From Paenibacillus sp. LS1 (lineage in GTDB: Bacteria; Bacillota; Bacilli; Paenibacillales; Paenibacillaceae), in assembly GCF_026013365.1 (NCBI RefSeq), contig NZ_JAPDOE010000009.1, forward strand, positions 166,431 through 230,430: a stretch of 64,000 nucleotides of DNA. Reading direction: 5' to 3'. This document shows, one piece after another, positions 42,132 to 51,128 of the stretch; position 1 is the stretch's first letter; every line of letters begins with the position of its first letter. Position numbers and translations under genes: made by a program. The notes under the pieces are model-generated. The model was given only the letters and a program-made list of their open reading frames with translations. It did not search any database and was not told the origin of the DNA.

Positions 42132-43286
42132 ATGCTTTACACCATTATTGTGCCAGTCAACCAGGACTATAACATTTTGAACCTGTTCACAGATTCGTTG
42201 CTCCGGACGGTAAGTCCATCCACTCAGATTATTTTCATCAACGATGGTTCCGGCTCAGCAGTGTTTCAACATCTGGATAAACTGAAGCAAGAAGTAAGAG
42301 AAGGTGTGACCATCGAGATTCTTCAGCATGATTTTCCACTCGGTTGCGCCGTGTCGATTAATAGCGCACTTAGCCTCGCCAAGGGAGAGTACATTTTCTT
42401 CCTGGATTCCGACACCATTCTTCAACCGAACTGGCAACCGATGATGAAAGAGACACTGGATAGCGATATTACGATCGGCATGATTGGAGGCGTTCTGTTG
42501 TATCCTCAAACCGGAGGCGTGCAGCACTGCGGCATTGCTTTTGCGGATACCATCGGCCGACACCTGTTCCTGAACGCATCCCCTGATGATATCCCGAAAG
42601 AAACCTTCTCCGTTCAACTGGTGGTGTTCGCCATGTTCGGCATGAAGCGGGAGGTCTACGAGACCATCGGCAACCTTGATGAGAAGTTCTTTAATGGATA
42701 CGAGGATTTCGATTATCAGATGCGGGCACGAGCTGCCGGATACGATACGGTTATTAACCCGAAAATTCAAGCATATCACTGGGAACGCAGCAGCGGGATT
42801 CACCGCAACTTCAACCGCAAGAACAATCTGGCACGTTTCTGGAAAAAGTGGGGCGGTCAAATCGAAGCTGATGTGTGGCCCTTCGTTTTCAGTCATCTAA
42901 AAGCACAGCTGGAAAGCCAAGAGGAATACCAGCATCTGCCGATTGTCGGCATTGACCTTGCCGAGGTTCGAAGTGATGCGGATACATTCTGGACCAAGCT
43001 GGAGGAAGCTGACTTTGCACCTGTTGCCGAAGTACGTGACTATTCCAATCGCTTCAATTCCAACGGAGCCATCTGGCTGCCGCAGGTACTGGGTAAGGAA
43101 CTGATTAACAGTGAGAACCGGTTACTGTTTTTGGTGGACAATTTCGCCCGTCTGCTGGAGAACCGCTACTGGATTGAGATGAGACATGCTCATCGAGCCA
43201 AGGATCTGATCATCGATCTGTATGGCAATGTGATTACGATGGATCGCATATACGATGGATGCTGGCCTGGAACCAAAGTTCGCTAA
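42132..43286 (+). CDS. Family 2 glycosyltransferase with unknown C-terminal domain
   Basis: Putative glycosyltransferase of 384 residues. ATG 42132 is set by AGGAGG 6 bases upstream. The GT-A domain (about 1-260) begins LYTIIVPVNQDYN and has the metal-binding LDSDT (about 96-100) and the acceptor motif GYEDFDYQMRARAAGY (about 197-212). After HWERSSGIHRNF it continues into a C-terminal region of about 120 residues (about 265-384) that I do not recognise. It is the first gene of a six-gene same-strand set with an aminotransferase, dehydrogenase and exporter, so it may attach the sugar in a small-molecule or surface-glycan pathway. Confidence 0.85.
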   Translation: MLYTIIVPVNQDYNILNLFTDSLLRTVSPSTQIIFINDGSGSAVFQHLDKLKQEVREGVTIEILQHDFPLGCAVSINSALSLAKGEYIFFLDSDTILQPNWQPMMKETLDSDITIGMIGGVLLYPQTGGVQHCGIAFADTIGRHLFLNASPDDIPKETFSVQLVVFAMFGMKREVYETIGNLDEKFFNGYEDFDYQMRARAAGYDTVINPKIQAYHWERSSGIHRNFNRKNNLARFWKKWGGQIEADVWPFVFSHLKAQLESQEEYQHLPIVGIDLAEVRSDADTFWTKLEEADFAPVAEVRDYSNRFNSNGAIWLPQVLGKELINSENRLLFLVDNFARLLENRYWIEMRHAHRAKDLIIDLYGNVITMDRIYDGCWPGTKVR

Positions 43287-43323
43287 TTCACTCACAACGA
43301 ATGTAAACAGGGAGGTACTTAAG

Positions 43324-44631
43324 GTGAAAGAAAAAGAGAGCACGCTGGACCGTGCCGTAAGATTTACCCGTAATCTGGAGTGGTTGGAGCAAGTCGAAAA
43401 GGTAATTCCGAGCGGATGCAGCACTTTAGCCAAAGCACCTGAGCGTTTATTCCCCGGGCATACACCCGTGTGTTGTGCAGAGGCTTATAATTCCCGATTT
43501 ACAGATATCGACGGTAACGAATGGCTGGATTGCGAGATGGCCATGGGTACAGCATCATGGGGCCATGCCAGACATGAAGTCCAACTCACCGTCATTCACC
43601 AGTTGAAAAAAGGGACAAGCTTTTCGGTTCCGGCCGACATCGAGCTTGAATGTGCGGAGTTGATTTTGGAGCGGTTCGAGGGTCGTTATCCGTCGCTGCG
43701 CTTCACCAAAAGTGGTGCCGATGCAGTGAGTGGGGCTGTACGTCTGGCCCGTGCTGCAAGTGGCAAAAGCAAGGTTATTGCGACAGCTTATCATGGATGG
43801 CACGATTGGTCCGCCTACGGCTATTATGGTGGGCAGACGAAAGAGCGAGGCATTCCAGTAGATATAGAGCGTTCAACGATCTGGGTCAACAAGCCTACTG
43901 CGGAGCGAATTGAGGCCCAGATTACCTCATCTCCCGAGGATATCGCATGTATTGTTCTATGTCCCAACGAGTGGAAAAGGGACGCGTTGGAGGAAGTCGT
44001 AACCCTATGCCGATCTCTTGACATCATTATCATATTCGATGAGGTAACTTCCGGTATTCGAATGGGCAAGCAGGCTACAGCGGGAGAATATGACATCTGG
44101 CCTGATCTGCTCTGTATCTCCAAAGGTATGGCAAACGGTTTACCGCTCGCAGCAGTGATGGGGCCTGAGCACTTAATGTCTCTGTCGGGACAGGTCAGAT
44201 TCAGTAATGCCCATTCCAGCGAAACGACAGCGCTCGCGGCAGCCATTGCCTGTGAACGGTTAATGAAAAATGCGAAGGTCTGGCCGACTTGGCGTGATCC
44301 GGCAACACGGATTATGGATCGTCTGGAATCTGAACTTGTGTTACTCGGATTGACGGATCAATTGGAAGTGAGGGGGACGTATGCAAGCTTCTGCATTCAA
44401 TCCCTGGCCGAGGATAACTTCCAAACCGACCCTTTCCGTGAGTTCATGGTGAAGAAAATGGCACATTTCGGCATTTTCACCAAAGGCTACTTTATTTTCT
44501 CCGATGCCCATACACGGGAAGAATTGGTGTGGGTCGAGGAAGCTTTGTTGCAGATCCTGTCAGACTGGAAAGAGATTCAGAAGCAGGAACATCTTCATTC
44601 CATGCAACTTTCGAAAACGTTTGAAGCTTAA
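43324..44631 (+). CDS. Class III PLP-dependent aminotransferase (GSA-aminomutase-like)
   Basis: PLP enzyme of 435 residues starting with GTG; GGAGGT lies 7 bases upstream. The fold follows glutamate-1-semialdehyde aminomutase: VIPSGCSTLAKAPERLFPGHTP at the start, FTKSGADAVSGAVRLARA (about 127-144), YHGWHDWS (about 158-165), FDEVTSGIRMG, and the Schiff-base lysine Lys267 in SKGMANGLPLAAV. It is not a haem enzyme by context; relatives in secondary metabolism transfer amino groups to sugars or aldehydes. It sits 37 bases after the glycosyltransferase and 41 before a dehydrogenase that could supply its carbonyl substrate. The substrate is unknown. Confidence 0.88.
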   Translation: MKEKESTLDRAVRFTRNLEWLEQVEKVIPSGCSTLAKAPERLFPGHTPVCCAEAYNSRFTDIDGNEWLDCEMAMGTASWGHARHEVQLTVIHQLKKGTSFSVPADIELECAELILERFEGRYPSLRFTKSGADAVSGAVRLARAASGKSKVIATAYHGWHDWSAYGYYGGQTKERGIPVDIERSTIWVNKPTAERIEAQITSSPEDIACIVLCPNEWKRDALEEVVTLCRSLDIIIIFDEVTSGIRMGKQATAGEYDIWPDLLCISKGMANGLPLAAVMGPEHLMSLSGQVRFSNAHSSETTALAAAIACERLMKNAKVWPTWRDPATRIMDRLESELVLLGLTDQLEVRGTYASFCIQSLAEDNFQTDPFREFMVKKMAHFGIFTKGYFIFSDAHTREELVWVEEALLQILSDWKEIQKQEHLHSMQLSKTFEA

Positions 44632-44672
44632 TCCATAAATAGAAATCGACAATCGACTAGGAGGAATATTCA

Positions 44673-45704
44673 ATGAAAGCACTCGTATATCAGGATCTCA
44701 AACAGGTAACTTACCAGGAGATTGAGGAGCCAACCATTCAAAAGCCGAATCAAGTGAAAATTAAAATCTATGGTTCAGGCATCTGCGGGACAGATCTGAA
44801 TATTGTCAAAGGCAAAGTACCGGCGAATAAAGGAACAATTATCGGTCATGAAGGCGTGGGCACAGTAGTTGAAGTGGGCGACGAAGTTCGTGGATTCAAG
44901 ATCGGTGATCGGGTATTGGTTGATCCCACGCAATCTTGCGGTACCTGCTCATACTGCCGCGAAGGTCTGTTCATCTACTGCGAGAATTTTGATGACTATC
45001 AAGTAGGCATGACGACGCACGGAACCTTTGCTGAATATTTTGTTGGAGACGAAAAGTATATCTATGCCATCCCGGATTCCATGAGCTGGGAAACGGCCAT
45101 GATGATCGAACCACTGGGATGTGTTCTGCAGACGTTCATGAAAGCTGGAGTTAAGCCAAGTGACTCTGTACTCGTCCTCGGTTCCGGTGCCATCGGTTCC
45201 CTGTGTCAGCTTGTGAGCAAACGATTGGCAAGGCTTACGGTAGGCACGGAAGTTGATCCATACCGCAAAGAGTTTGCTTCAGAGATCGCGGATCATGTCT
45301 TCTATCCTCAGGATCTGACACTGGATAAAGTATACGAAATCAATAATAATAAAAAGTTTGATCTGATTGTTGATGCTGTTGGGAACCAGCTTCATGTCGG
45401 CTTTGAATTGATTGCAAAAGGCGGCAGAATTATTCCTATGGGATATGACGACAGCTATGAGGTGACGTTCAAATCAACAGCCGTGATTAATGATGGCATT
45501 AGTATCATCGGTGCAGTTGCTAATCACTCGATGATCAGTACGGCACTGAAATTTGCCCAAAGCATTCCAGAACTGGAGCAGATGGTGACAGCCAAGGAAC
45601 TGCTGAGCGATTATGAGCAGGCTTTTAATGGAACGATTGGTTATGACATGCATTCTGGAGAGAAATTGCCGATGAATTCGGTCAAAACGGCTCTTATCCT
45701 ATAA
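44673..45704 (+). CDS. Zinc-dependent MDR alcohol/polyol dehydrogenase
   Basis: Dehydrogenase of 343 residues in the threonine/sorbitol-dehydrogenase-like branch of the medium-chain superfamily. Catalytic zinc ligands are Cys38 (GICGTD), His59 and Glu60 (GHEGVG). The structural zinc is held by Cys89, Cys92, Cys95 and Cys103. The nucleotide loop is VLGSGAIGSL (about 170-179). It would oxidise a secondary alcohol to a ketone, which the preceding aminotransferase could aminate; this dehydrogenase-aminotransferase pairing is familiar from amino-cyclitol and amino-sugar biosynthesis. The pathway link is inferred from position. Confidence 0.9.
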   Translation: MKALVYQDLKQVTYQEIEEPTIQKPNQVKIKIYGSGICGTDLNIVKGKVPANKGTIIGHEGVGTVVEVGDEVRGFKIGDRVLVDPTQSCGTCSYCREGLFIYCENFDDYQVGMTTHGTFAEYFVGDEKYIYAIPDSMSWETAMMIEPLGCVLQTFMKAGVKPSDSVLVLGSGAIGSLCQLVSKRLARLTVGTEVDPYRKEFASEIADHVFYPQDLTLDKVYEINNNKKFDLIVDAVGNQLHVGFELIAKGGRIIPMGYDDSYEVTFKSTAVINDGISIIGAVANHSMISTALKFAQSIPELEQMVTAKELLSDYEQAFNGTIGYDMHSGEKLPMNSVKTALIL

Positions 45705-45721
45705 GCATGTAGACATTAGCG

Positions 45722-45764
45722 GGTTTGCCGCTGCGAGAAGTTGGAATTCGCAGCGGTGAAAACC
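45722..45764 (+). other. Intra-operon hairpin before the MFS gene
   Basis: Perfect 9-bp arms CCGCTGCGA (45728-45736) and TCGCAGCGG (45748-45756) are flanked by a second pairing GGTTT/AAACC. No T run follows, so it is unlikely to terminate. It may stabilise or process the mRNA. Its presence supports a downstream start for the transporter. Confidence 0.5.
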
Positions 45765-45784
45765 GCAGAAGGAAGGGATATCGA

Positions 45785-47029
45785 TTGAAATTGCTTCAAG
45801 ATTTGCCGAAGAATCCACGCTACTCCATTTTCCTCGAACCGGTATGGGCCATTCCGGGCACGATCGTTCTCTTCTATGCTCCTTTATATATGAAGGAAGC
45901 CGGACTTTCGGATATTGAAATCGGTTTAATCAATTCGGTGAATCTTTATTTTGCCTTTATCTTTCAATTGTTTGCGGGTTCCATTACGAATAAGTTGGGG
46001 CGCAAACGAACAACGCTTATCTTTGATCTGCTTGCCTGGAGTGTTCCCATGTTCATCTGGGCCTTCTCTCAGAACTTCTGGCTGTTCCTGATCGCCTACT
46101 TACTGAACGCAACATCCAAGTTTGTAACGGTCGCCTTTAACTGTCTGATCATAGAGGATGTGGAGGAACATAAACGATCGAAGGTATTTGCCATTCTCAA
46201 CATGATCATTACAGGTGCCGGGGTATTAACGCCTATTGCCGGGGTGGTCATTGCTAATTATGGTATTGTGCCAACACTCGCCAGCATTTACTTTGTCGGG
46301 GGCATCCTCATGACGGCCATGTTCTTCATTCGTAACCGATACACGGATGAGACCGAGGTCGGCAAGGAACTTATGGGCTTGCATAGTAAAACCCGCGTGC
46401 TTCAGAGTTTGGGTTCAAGTCTGCGCCTGTTCGGTAAGTCATTTTACAAACGGAGACTGTTCCCGATCATTCTGATTACCGTGTTGTCCAATCTGATTTT
46501 ACAGCTGAATTTCTTCCAGGTCATTTTCTTCAAGGAACAGTTGAAGTTTGATGACCGTGTCATTTCGTTTATTCCGGTCGTGACCGCAGTGACCGTCATG
46601 TTGCTCTATCTGGTCATCATTCCGCGATTGAAACGGCGTTCGGAGGAAAAGTATGTTGGTTTTTCCATCGTGCTTAGTACGGCCGGGGCCATCCTGTTTC
46701 TATTGATTCCTGTGGGGAATATAGGGATGTTGTTTCTCACGCTAATCGTGCTCGCTGCGGGTAACTTCATTTTGCAGACGTACCGGGATTCCCTGCTGAT
46801 GAACCGATTGGGTACGCATGAGAAAGCCGACATGTTCTCGGCCGTGCAGACGGTCATGACGCTAACAGCCATTCCATCCGGATATCTGACGGGTTTGCTC
46901 TACCATCACAATCCAACACTATTGTTCAGTGTCATTCTTGGTCTATACGTTGTACTTATGGTCATCATGTTCTTCCTGCCAGATCCGCAAAAGCACTCCC
47001 AAGTGCTGGAACCTTACAAAAATATGTAG
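45785..47029 (+). CDS. MFS transporter (12 TM)
   Basis: Major facilitator transporter of 414 residues with about 12 predicted membrane segments. I place the start at TTG 45785 after AAGGAAGGG; an ATG at 45725 would start inside a stable hairpin and has no ribosome site. Motif A is GSITNKLGRKRTTLIFD (about 63-79). It follows biosynthetic-type genes in the same direction, so export of the cluster product, or uptake of its precursor, is the natural reading. Sub-family not recognised. Confidence 0.87.
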   Translation: MKLLQDLPKNPRYSIFLEPVWAIPGTIVLFYAPLYMKEAGLSDIEIGLINSVNLYFAFIFQLFAGSITNKLGRKRTTLIFDLLAWSVPMFIWAFSQNFWLFLIAYLLNATSKFVTVAFNCLIIEDVEEHKRSKVFAILNMIITGAGVLTPIAGVVIANYGIVPTLASIYFVGGILMTAMFFIRNRYTDETEVGKELMGLHSKTRVLQSLGSSLRLFGKSFYKRRLFPIILITVLSNLILQLNFFQVIFFKEQLKFDDRVISFIPVVTAVTVMLLYLVIIPRLKRRSEEKYVGFSIVLSTAGAILFLLIPVGNIGMLFLTLIVLAAGNFILQTYRDSLLMNRLGTHEKADMFSAVQTVMTLTAIPSGYLTGLLYHHNPTLLFSVILGLYVVLMVIMFFLPDPQKHSQVLEPYKNM

Positions 47030-47038
47030 AAGAAGGGG

Positions 47039-47074
47039 TTTTCTGTATATGAAGCGAATATGTAGTACAGAAAA
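47039..47074 (+). other. Intergenic inverted repeat before the DUF1349 gene
   Basis: Perfect 9-bp arms TTTTCTGTA (47039-47047) and TACAGAAAA (47066-47074) with an 18-nt spacer. It could be a hairpin or a regulator binding site between two genes of the cluster. Confidence 0.4.
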
Positions 47075-47108
47075 AACTAGAACATATTTCAACTTGGGAG
47101 GCTAAGAA

Positions 47109-47702
47109 ATGACTAACGTAATGACAACAGAAGCACGGAAACAATGGAACTGGATGAACGAGCCCGAAACCTGGTCCTATACGGATCAGGGAGGTGTGCT
47201 GGTGGAAGCGAAGGCGGACACCGACTTTTTCCAGGACCCTGCGGGCAAGCACATTCGTGCAACCGCACCATTTCTGTCCATGCCTGTGCCTGAGGACTTC
47301 GAAATCACAACCCAGTTAACCGTGGATATGAAAAATCAATATGATTCCGGATGTCTGATGGTGATGGGGGATGATCTTAACTGGTGCAAAATTTGCTTTG
47401 AGTATGATGGAAAAGCACCTACCATCGTGTCAGTGGTCACACGTGATGGTTCATCCGATGATTGCAATTCTGTGGAAGTCTCCGTACCTAGTCCCTATCT
47501 GCGTATACGCAAAGTAGAGGGCTGCATATCATTCTTTTATTCACCCGATGGGGATGAGTGGAAACTAATTCGTTATTTCGGCATGCCGACACAAGGGGAA
47601 CTTCGAGCTGGATTAGTTGTTCAGTCGCCGACTGGAACGGGCTGTACGTGTCACTTTTTATCCGTGAACGTTACTCATCCGGACTTGACCGCACGCTTCT
47701 AA
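47109..47702 (+). CDS. DUF1349-family concanavalin-like beta-sandwich protein
   Basis: A 197-residue protein of the DUF1349 family, jelly-roll beta-sandwiches of unclear role, often sugar-related. Landmarks are WNWMNEPETW at about residue 12, TDFFQDPAG, FEITTQLTVDMKNQYDSGCLMV (about 69-90), KICFEYDG and SVVTRDGSSDD, then FFYSPDGDEWKLIRYF. No signal peptide is present. It lies in the same-strand run with the aminotransferase cluster and 39 bases before the HAD gene. A carbohydrate-binding or epimerase-like role is possible, not shown. Confidence 0.85.
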   Translation: MTNVMTTEARKQWNWMNEPETWSYTDQGGVLVEAKADTDFFQDPAGKHIRATAPFLSMPVPEDFEITTQLTVDMKNQYDSGCLMVMGDDLNWCKICFEYDGKAPTIVSVVTRDGSSDDCNSVEVSVPSPYLRIRKVEGCISFFYSPDGDEWKLIRYFGMPTQGELRAGLVVQSPTGTGCTCHFLSVNVTHPDLTARF

Positions 47703-47741
47703 TCCGCTCCCCCGGCCGATCATTGGAGGGAGAACAGGTTC

Positions 47742-48383
47742 ATGGTAAAAGCATTTATATTTGATTTTGATGGACTCATTGTGGATACAGAGACGCCTTG
47801 GTACTATGCGTTTCGCGATATTTATGAAGAACATGGAGTTGAACTTGGTCTGGAGCTTTGGTCGAAAAATGTGGGGACATCCTTTGAGGAGTTTCATCCA
47901 TTTCTATATCTGGAGCAGGCGCTCCAAAAAAAGATAGATCATGATCATATCAAATTGCTCTCTGAACAGAAATACGAAGTCTATTTGGGACAGGCCGCTA
48001 TTCTTCCAGGGGTGTATGAATTGCTTCAGTCTGCGAGGGAAAAGGGGATTCAGCTTGCGGTTGCTTCCAGCTCCACACGGGACTGGGTGCATGGTTACTT
48101 GCAGAAGTTAGGCATTTTCGATTATTTCACAGTCGTTCATACATCCGAGGATGTGAAGCGAGTGAAACCGGACCCAGAACTGTACCTTCTTGCTCTCCAA
48201 AGTCTTGGGATCGAGGCTTCCGAAGCGATTGTGTTCGAAGATTCACCTAATGGCTTGAAAGCAGCCAATGCGGCAGGTATTCGTTGTATCATCGTACCTA
48301 ACGAGGTAACACGTGGTCTGGAATTCGCCATGCATGAGCTGCGGTTATCCTCGCTGGCCGAGATCGATATGGAGGCTCTTTAA
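47742..48383 (+). CDS. HAD-superfamily hydrolase (beta-phosphoglucomutase-like)
   Basis: A 213-residue haloacid-dehalogenase-type phosphatase or phosphomutase. Motif I is FDFDGLIVDTE with nucleophile Asp8 and acid Asp10, a helical cap lies at about 16-80, motif II is VASSST (about 106-111), motif III lysine in KRVKPDPELY, and motif IV is FEDSPNGLKAANAAG. It resembles small sugar-phosphate phosphatases and beta-phosphoglucomutases. As the last gene of the run it could dephosphorylate a sugar intermediate of the cluster. Its stop codon overlaps that of the convergent AraC gene. Confidence 0.9.
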   Translation: MVKAFIFDFDGLIVDTETPWYYAFRDIYEEHGVELGLELWSKNVGTSFEEFHPFLYLEQALQKKIDHDHIKLLSEQKYEVYLGQAAILPGVYELLQSAREKGIQLAVASSSTRDWVHGYLQKLGIFDYFTVVHTSEDVKRVKPDPELYLLALQSLGIEASEAIVFEDSPNGLKAANAAGIRCIIVPNEVTRGLEFAMHELRLSSLAEIDMEAL

Positions 48384-49195
48384 TCCAGATACTGTTTGCG
48401 TAGCTCGATAGGGGAGATCCCTTCGTATTTTTTAAACACTGATCCAAAGTAACTGGCACTGTTGAAACCAACGGCTTTGGCTATTTCATGAGCGGTAGTG
48501 GCATCATTTTCAATGAGCATTTCCTTGGCTTTCAACAACCGATATCGTGTCAGATACTCCAATGGAGTCATTTGAAACTCTTTTTTGAATATCCGATTCA
48601 GGTGCTGTTCGGTTACGTCCATCTGCTCAGCCAACATGGGGAGAGAGATATCCTGATGATAATTTTCTTTGATAAAAGTAATGAGTTCATCCAATCTTAA
48701 TCGGGCATCAGAACGTTCGTAAGCACTATAGCGTTCACCTTCAATGGTTATTCTGACCAAAAGCATGTACAGTAACGCGGATACGTGCCAGATCTTATCC
48801 TTGTGCCGGGACTGCAGCGCCAACGTAATTTCATGCAACAGGATATGAAGCATCCCATCCGGCTTGAAGGCGCGCAGCTCCCCGATCTGCAAGGTATGCA
48901 AGAACCGTGGCAATAAATAGCCATTGAAAGACAGACAATCAAATCGTAATGAATCACTCAGATTGTGGTAACGGTAGGTTACCTCCGGGAACAAGATGAG
49001 AGCGGTTCCTTTTTTGATCGAAAATTCATGATTCTTTGCTGCGATTCGCCCTGTTCCTCCGATGCACTGTACAATGCTGTAATCCCGTGAATGGTCGCTC
49101 CAATTCATCAATTCATCAACGGTCAACTGGTTTTGCCCTGTAATCATGAGCGGCATATCGGTATCCAGTGGATTCCCCATGCTAGGTTTCGGCAT
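48380..49195 (-). CDS. AraC-family transcriptional regulator
   Basis: Regulator of 271 residues. The N-terminal cupin-like sensing region (about 20-110) includes GTGRIAAKNHEFSIKKGTALILFP. The C-terminal double helix-turn-helix (about 170-268) has LPMLAEQMDVTEQHLNRIFKKEF and AHEIAKAVGFNSASYFGSVFKKYEGISPIELRK. It is convergent with the HAD gene, sharing four bases of stop codons. It may control the adjacent cluster or the FAD-oxidoreductase gene to which it is divergent; sequence alone does not decide. Confidence 0.9.
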   Translation of the reverse strand: MPKPSMGNPLDTDMPLMITGQNQLTVDELMNWSDHSRDYSIVQCIGGTGRIAAKNHEFSIKKGTALILFPEVTYRYHNLSDSLRFDCLSFNGYLLPRFLHTLQIGELRAFKPDGMLHILLHEITLALQSRHKDKIWHVSALLYMLLVRITIEGERYSAYERSDARLRLDELITFIKENYHQDISLPMLAEQMDVTEQHLNRIFKKEFQMTPLEYLTRYRLLKAKEMLIENDATTAHEIAKAVGFNSASYFGSVFKKYEGISPIELRKQYLD

Positions 49196-49489
49196 CGTCG
49201 TGTTATTCCTCTTTTCGTTAAAGGATCATGTGCGTAAGTGGCGTGGTTACAGCGTTAAAAGAAACCTAGAAAGAATTATATTACATAAATGTAATTATTT
49301 TAATGGATTGCTGACCGATAATAAAACGTTTTCAAAAATATAATCTAACAACTCTTTATTCGATGCATTAGCATGAATCGTAGCTTGATCAGTCTCTATA
49401 TATAGATCTAAAAGTACGCCTGCCTTGCCAACAGAATGCGAAACGGTATACGCTATAACGAATGAGTGATTAAGGAAAGGGATGCAAAC

Positions 49490-50632
49490 ATGAAGAAAGT
49501 CATCGTAGTCGGATCGGGTATTCTGGGGGCATCAACAGCCTATCAATTAGCCAAACTGGGCGCAGAGGTCATCATCATAGACCGAAAAGATGTAGGACAG
49601 GCAACGGATGCAGCTGCCGGTATCATCTGTCCATGGCTGTCACAGCGACGCAACCAGGACTGGTATCAGCTCGCCAAGGCTGGTGCGCGGTTCTATCCTG
49701 GCATCATAGCGGAGCTTGAGAGTGAAGGAGAAACGGAAACCGGATATGCTCAAGTGGGTGCACTCAGCATTCATACGGATGTGGACAAAATCAACAAGAT
49801 GGAAGAGCGGGCCCACCTTCGCAAAGCAGATGCACCGGAGATTGGTGAGATTACACTTCTTGATGCAAAAGAAACCCTTGAGCGTTTTCCTCTGCTGGAG
49901 GAACATTATGGATCGGTACATATCAGCGGTGCTGCACGTATAGATGGACGGGCGCTGCGCGATGCCTTAATCCGGTCTGCACAGCGGAATGGAGCTGAAG
50001 TGATCCATGGAGACGCCACGCTTCAATATGAAGCAGATCGAGTCATGGGTGTGACAGTTAATGGTCAGCGTTTCCTGGCAGATGAAGTCATTGTCTGTGC
50101 GGGTGCATGGGCGAATGCACTGTTGAAGCCAGTCGGCATACACTTTAAAGTGCACTATCAAAAGGCTCAAATTATGCATCTGCATGTCACGGATGGGGAG
50201 GATACGGGCAACTGGCCCGTGATCATGCCACCGTCTGACCAATATCTATTAGCCTTTGATCAACAGAAGATTGTAATTGGAGCCACTCATGAGAATGATG
50301 TGGAGGGTTATGATACAAGAGTAACCGCAGGGGGCATGCAGGAAGTTTTGAATAAAGGTCTGGAACTGGCACCTGGTCTTGCAAACAGTACATTCCAGGA
50401 AGTACGAGTTGGGTTCCGTCCGTTCACACCTGGCTTTCTGCCTGTAATGGGGGTTGTGCCAGGCTGGCAGGGTCTAATTACAGCGAACGGACTTGGAGCC
50501 TCTGGCCTGACAATGGGCCCTTTTATCGGGAGTCAACTGGCGAAACTAGCTCTCGGCATGGAACTGGATATCGATATTGAGCCATACACTGTGGGCAAAG
50601 CAATGGATGAAATTGAAAGAGGTGAGTCATGA
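49490..50632 (+). CDS. FAD-dependent oxidoreductase, D-amino-acid-oxidase/glycine-oxidase family
   Basis: Flavoenzyme of 380 residues. ATG 49490 is set by AAGGAAAGG 8 bases upstream. The dinucleotide-binding motif VVGSGILGASTAYQLAKLGAEVIIIDR (about 5-31) starts the protein; DAAAGIICPW follows. A substrate domain and a second FAD contact (GFRPFTPGFLPVMGVVPGWQGLITANGLGASGLTMGP, about 312-348) complete the DAO fold. It probably oxidises an amine or D-amino acid with oxygen or an acceptor. Its stop overlaps the next gene by four bases. Confidence 0.9.
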   Translation: MKKVIVVGSGILGASTAYQLAKLGAEVIIIDRKDVGQATDAAAGIICPWLSQRRNQDWYQLAKAGARFYPGIIAELESEGETETGYAQVGALSIHTDVDKINKMEERAHLRKADAPEIGEITLLDAKETLERFPLLEEHYGSVHISGAARIDGRALRDALIRSAQRNGAEVIHGDATLQYEADRVMGVTVNGQRFLADEVIVCAGAWANALLKPVGIHFKVHYQKAQIMHLHVTDGEDTGNWPVIMPPSDQYLLAFDQQKIVIGATHENDVEGYDTRVTAGGMQEVLNKGLELAPGLANSTFQEVRVGFRPFTPGFLPVMGVVPGWQGLITANGLGASGLTMGPFIGSQLAKLALGMELDIDIEPYTVGKAMDEIERGES

Positions 50633-50916
50633 CATATTCACAACGTTTATCTGATGGAGCGAACTCGTCCGACATCATACATTTGGAGCATCAGATCGGT
50701 ACGACGAAAGAAGAACTGCGAATAGCCTTGGAGAAACAAGAAACATATGAACGCGAATTGGCCGATTTGAAGTCATCACCAATCGGGAGTGCATCGAAAG
50801 AGGGTTCGGACGAGCAAGTCTTAATGGAGAAGGCAAGCCACACGCAGAACTTGATTGAAACCCTGTCTGCACAGCTGGATCAGCTTCAGGAAGCATTGGC
50901 GAAACTGGGCGATTAA
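50629..50916 (+). CDS. Small coiled-coil protein of unknown function (95 aa)
   Basis: A 95-residue hydrophilic protein with two helical heptad-like stretches (about 18-50 and 65-92) and a short Gly/Ser linker, so likely a helical hairpin or coiled coil. It has no signal or membrane segment and I recognise no family. Its ATG overlaps the stop of the FAD oxidoreductase (ATGA), indicating translational coupling and a possible accessory role. A terminator follows. Confidence 0.72.
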   Translation: MTYSQRLSDGANSSDIIHLEHQIGTTKEELRIALEKQETYERELADLKSSPIGSASKEGSDEQVLMEKASHTQNLIETLSAQLDQLQEALAKLGD

Positions 50917-50975
50917 TCGATTTGTATCGCTTAACTCTTTGGAACACTGATAAAAATATACGATGCGTATAAAAT

Positions 50976-51003
50976 GAAAACCCCTTATAATAAGGGTTTT
51001 TTC
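50976..51003 (+). terminator. Terminator of the FAD-oxidoreductase operon
   Basis: Arms AAAACCCCTTA and TAAGGGTTTT (one bulged C), followed by T and C. Confidence 0.75.
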
Positions 51004-51128
51004 TGATTTGGTTCGAATGATGTATATCAATAAATGAACTAGTGGTATAAAATGGAATCAGGTGCTGAACTGTCAATTCAGGTACCGATGTAACCAATCA
51101 CGAAACTATTCTGAGAGGTGGCTTCCGA

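Noticed and set aside
42132..48383. Neotrehalosadiamine (ntd) operon
   Set aside because: The ntd operon uses a DegT-type aminotransferase and a Gfo-type dehydrogenase; here the aminotransferase is class III and the dehydrogenase is MDR type.
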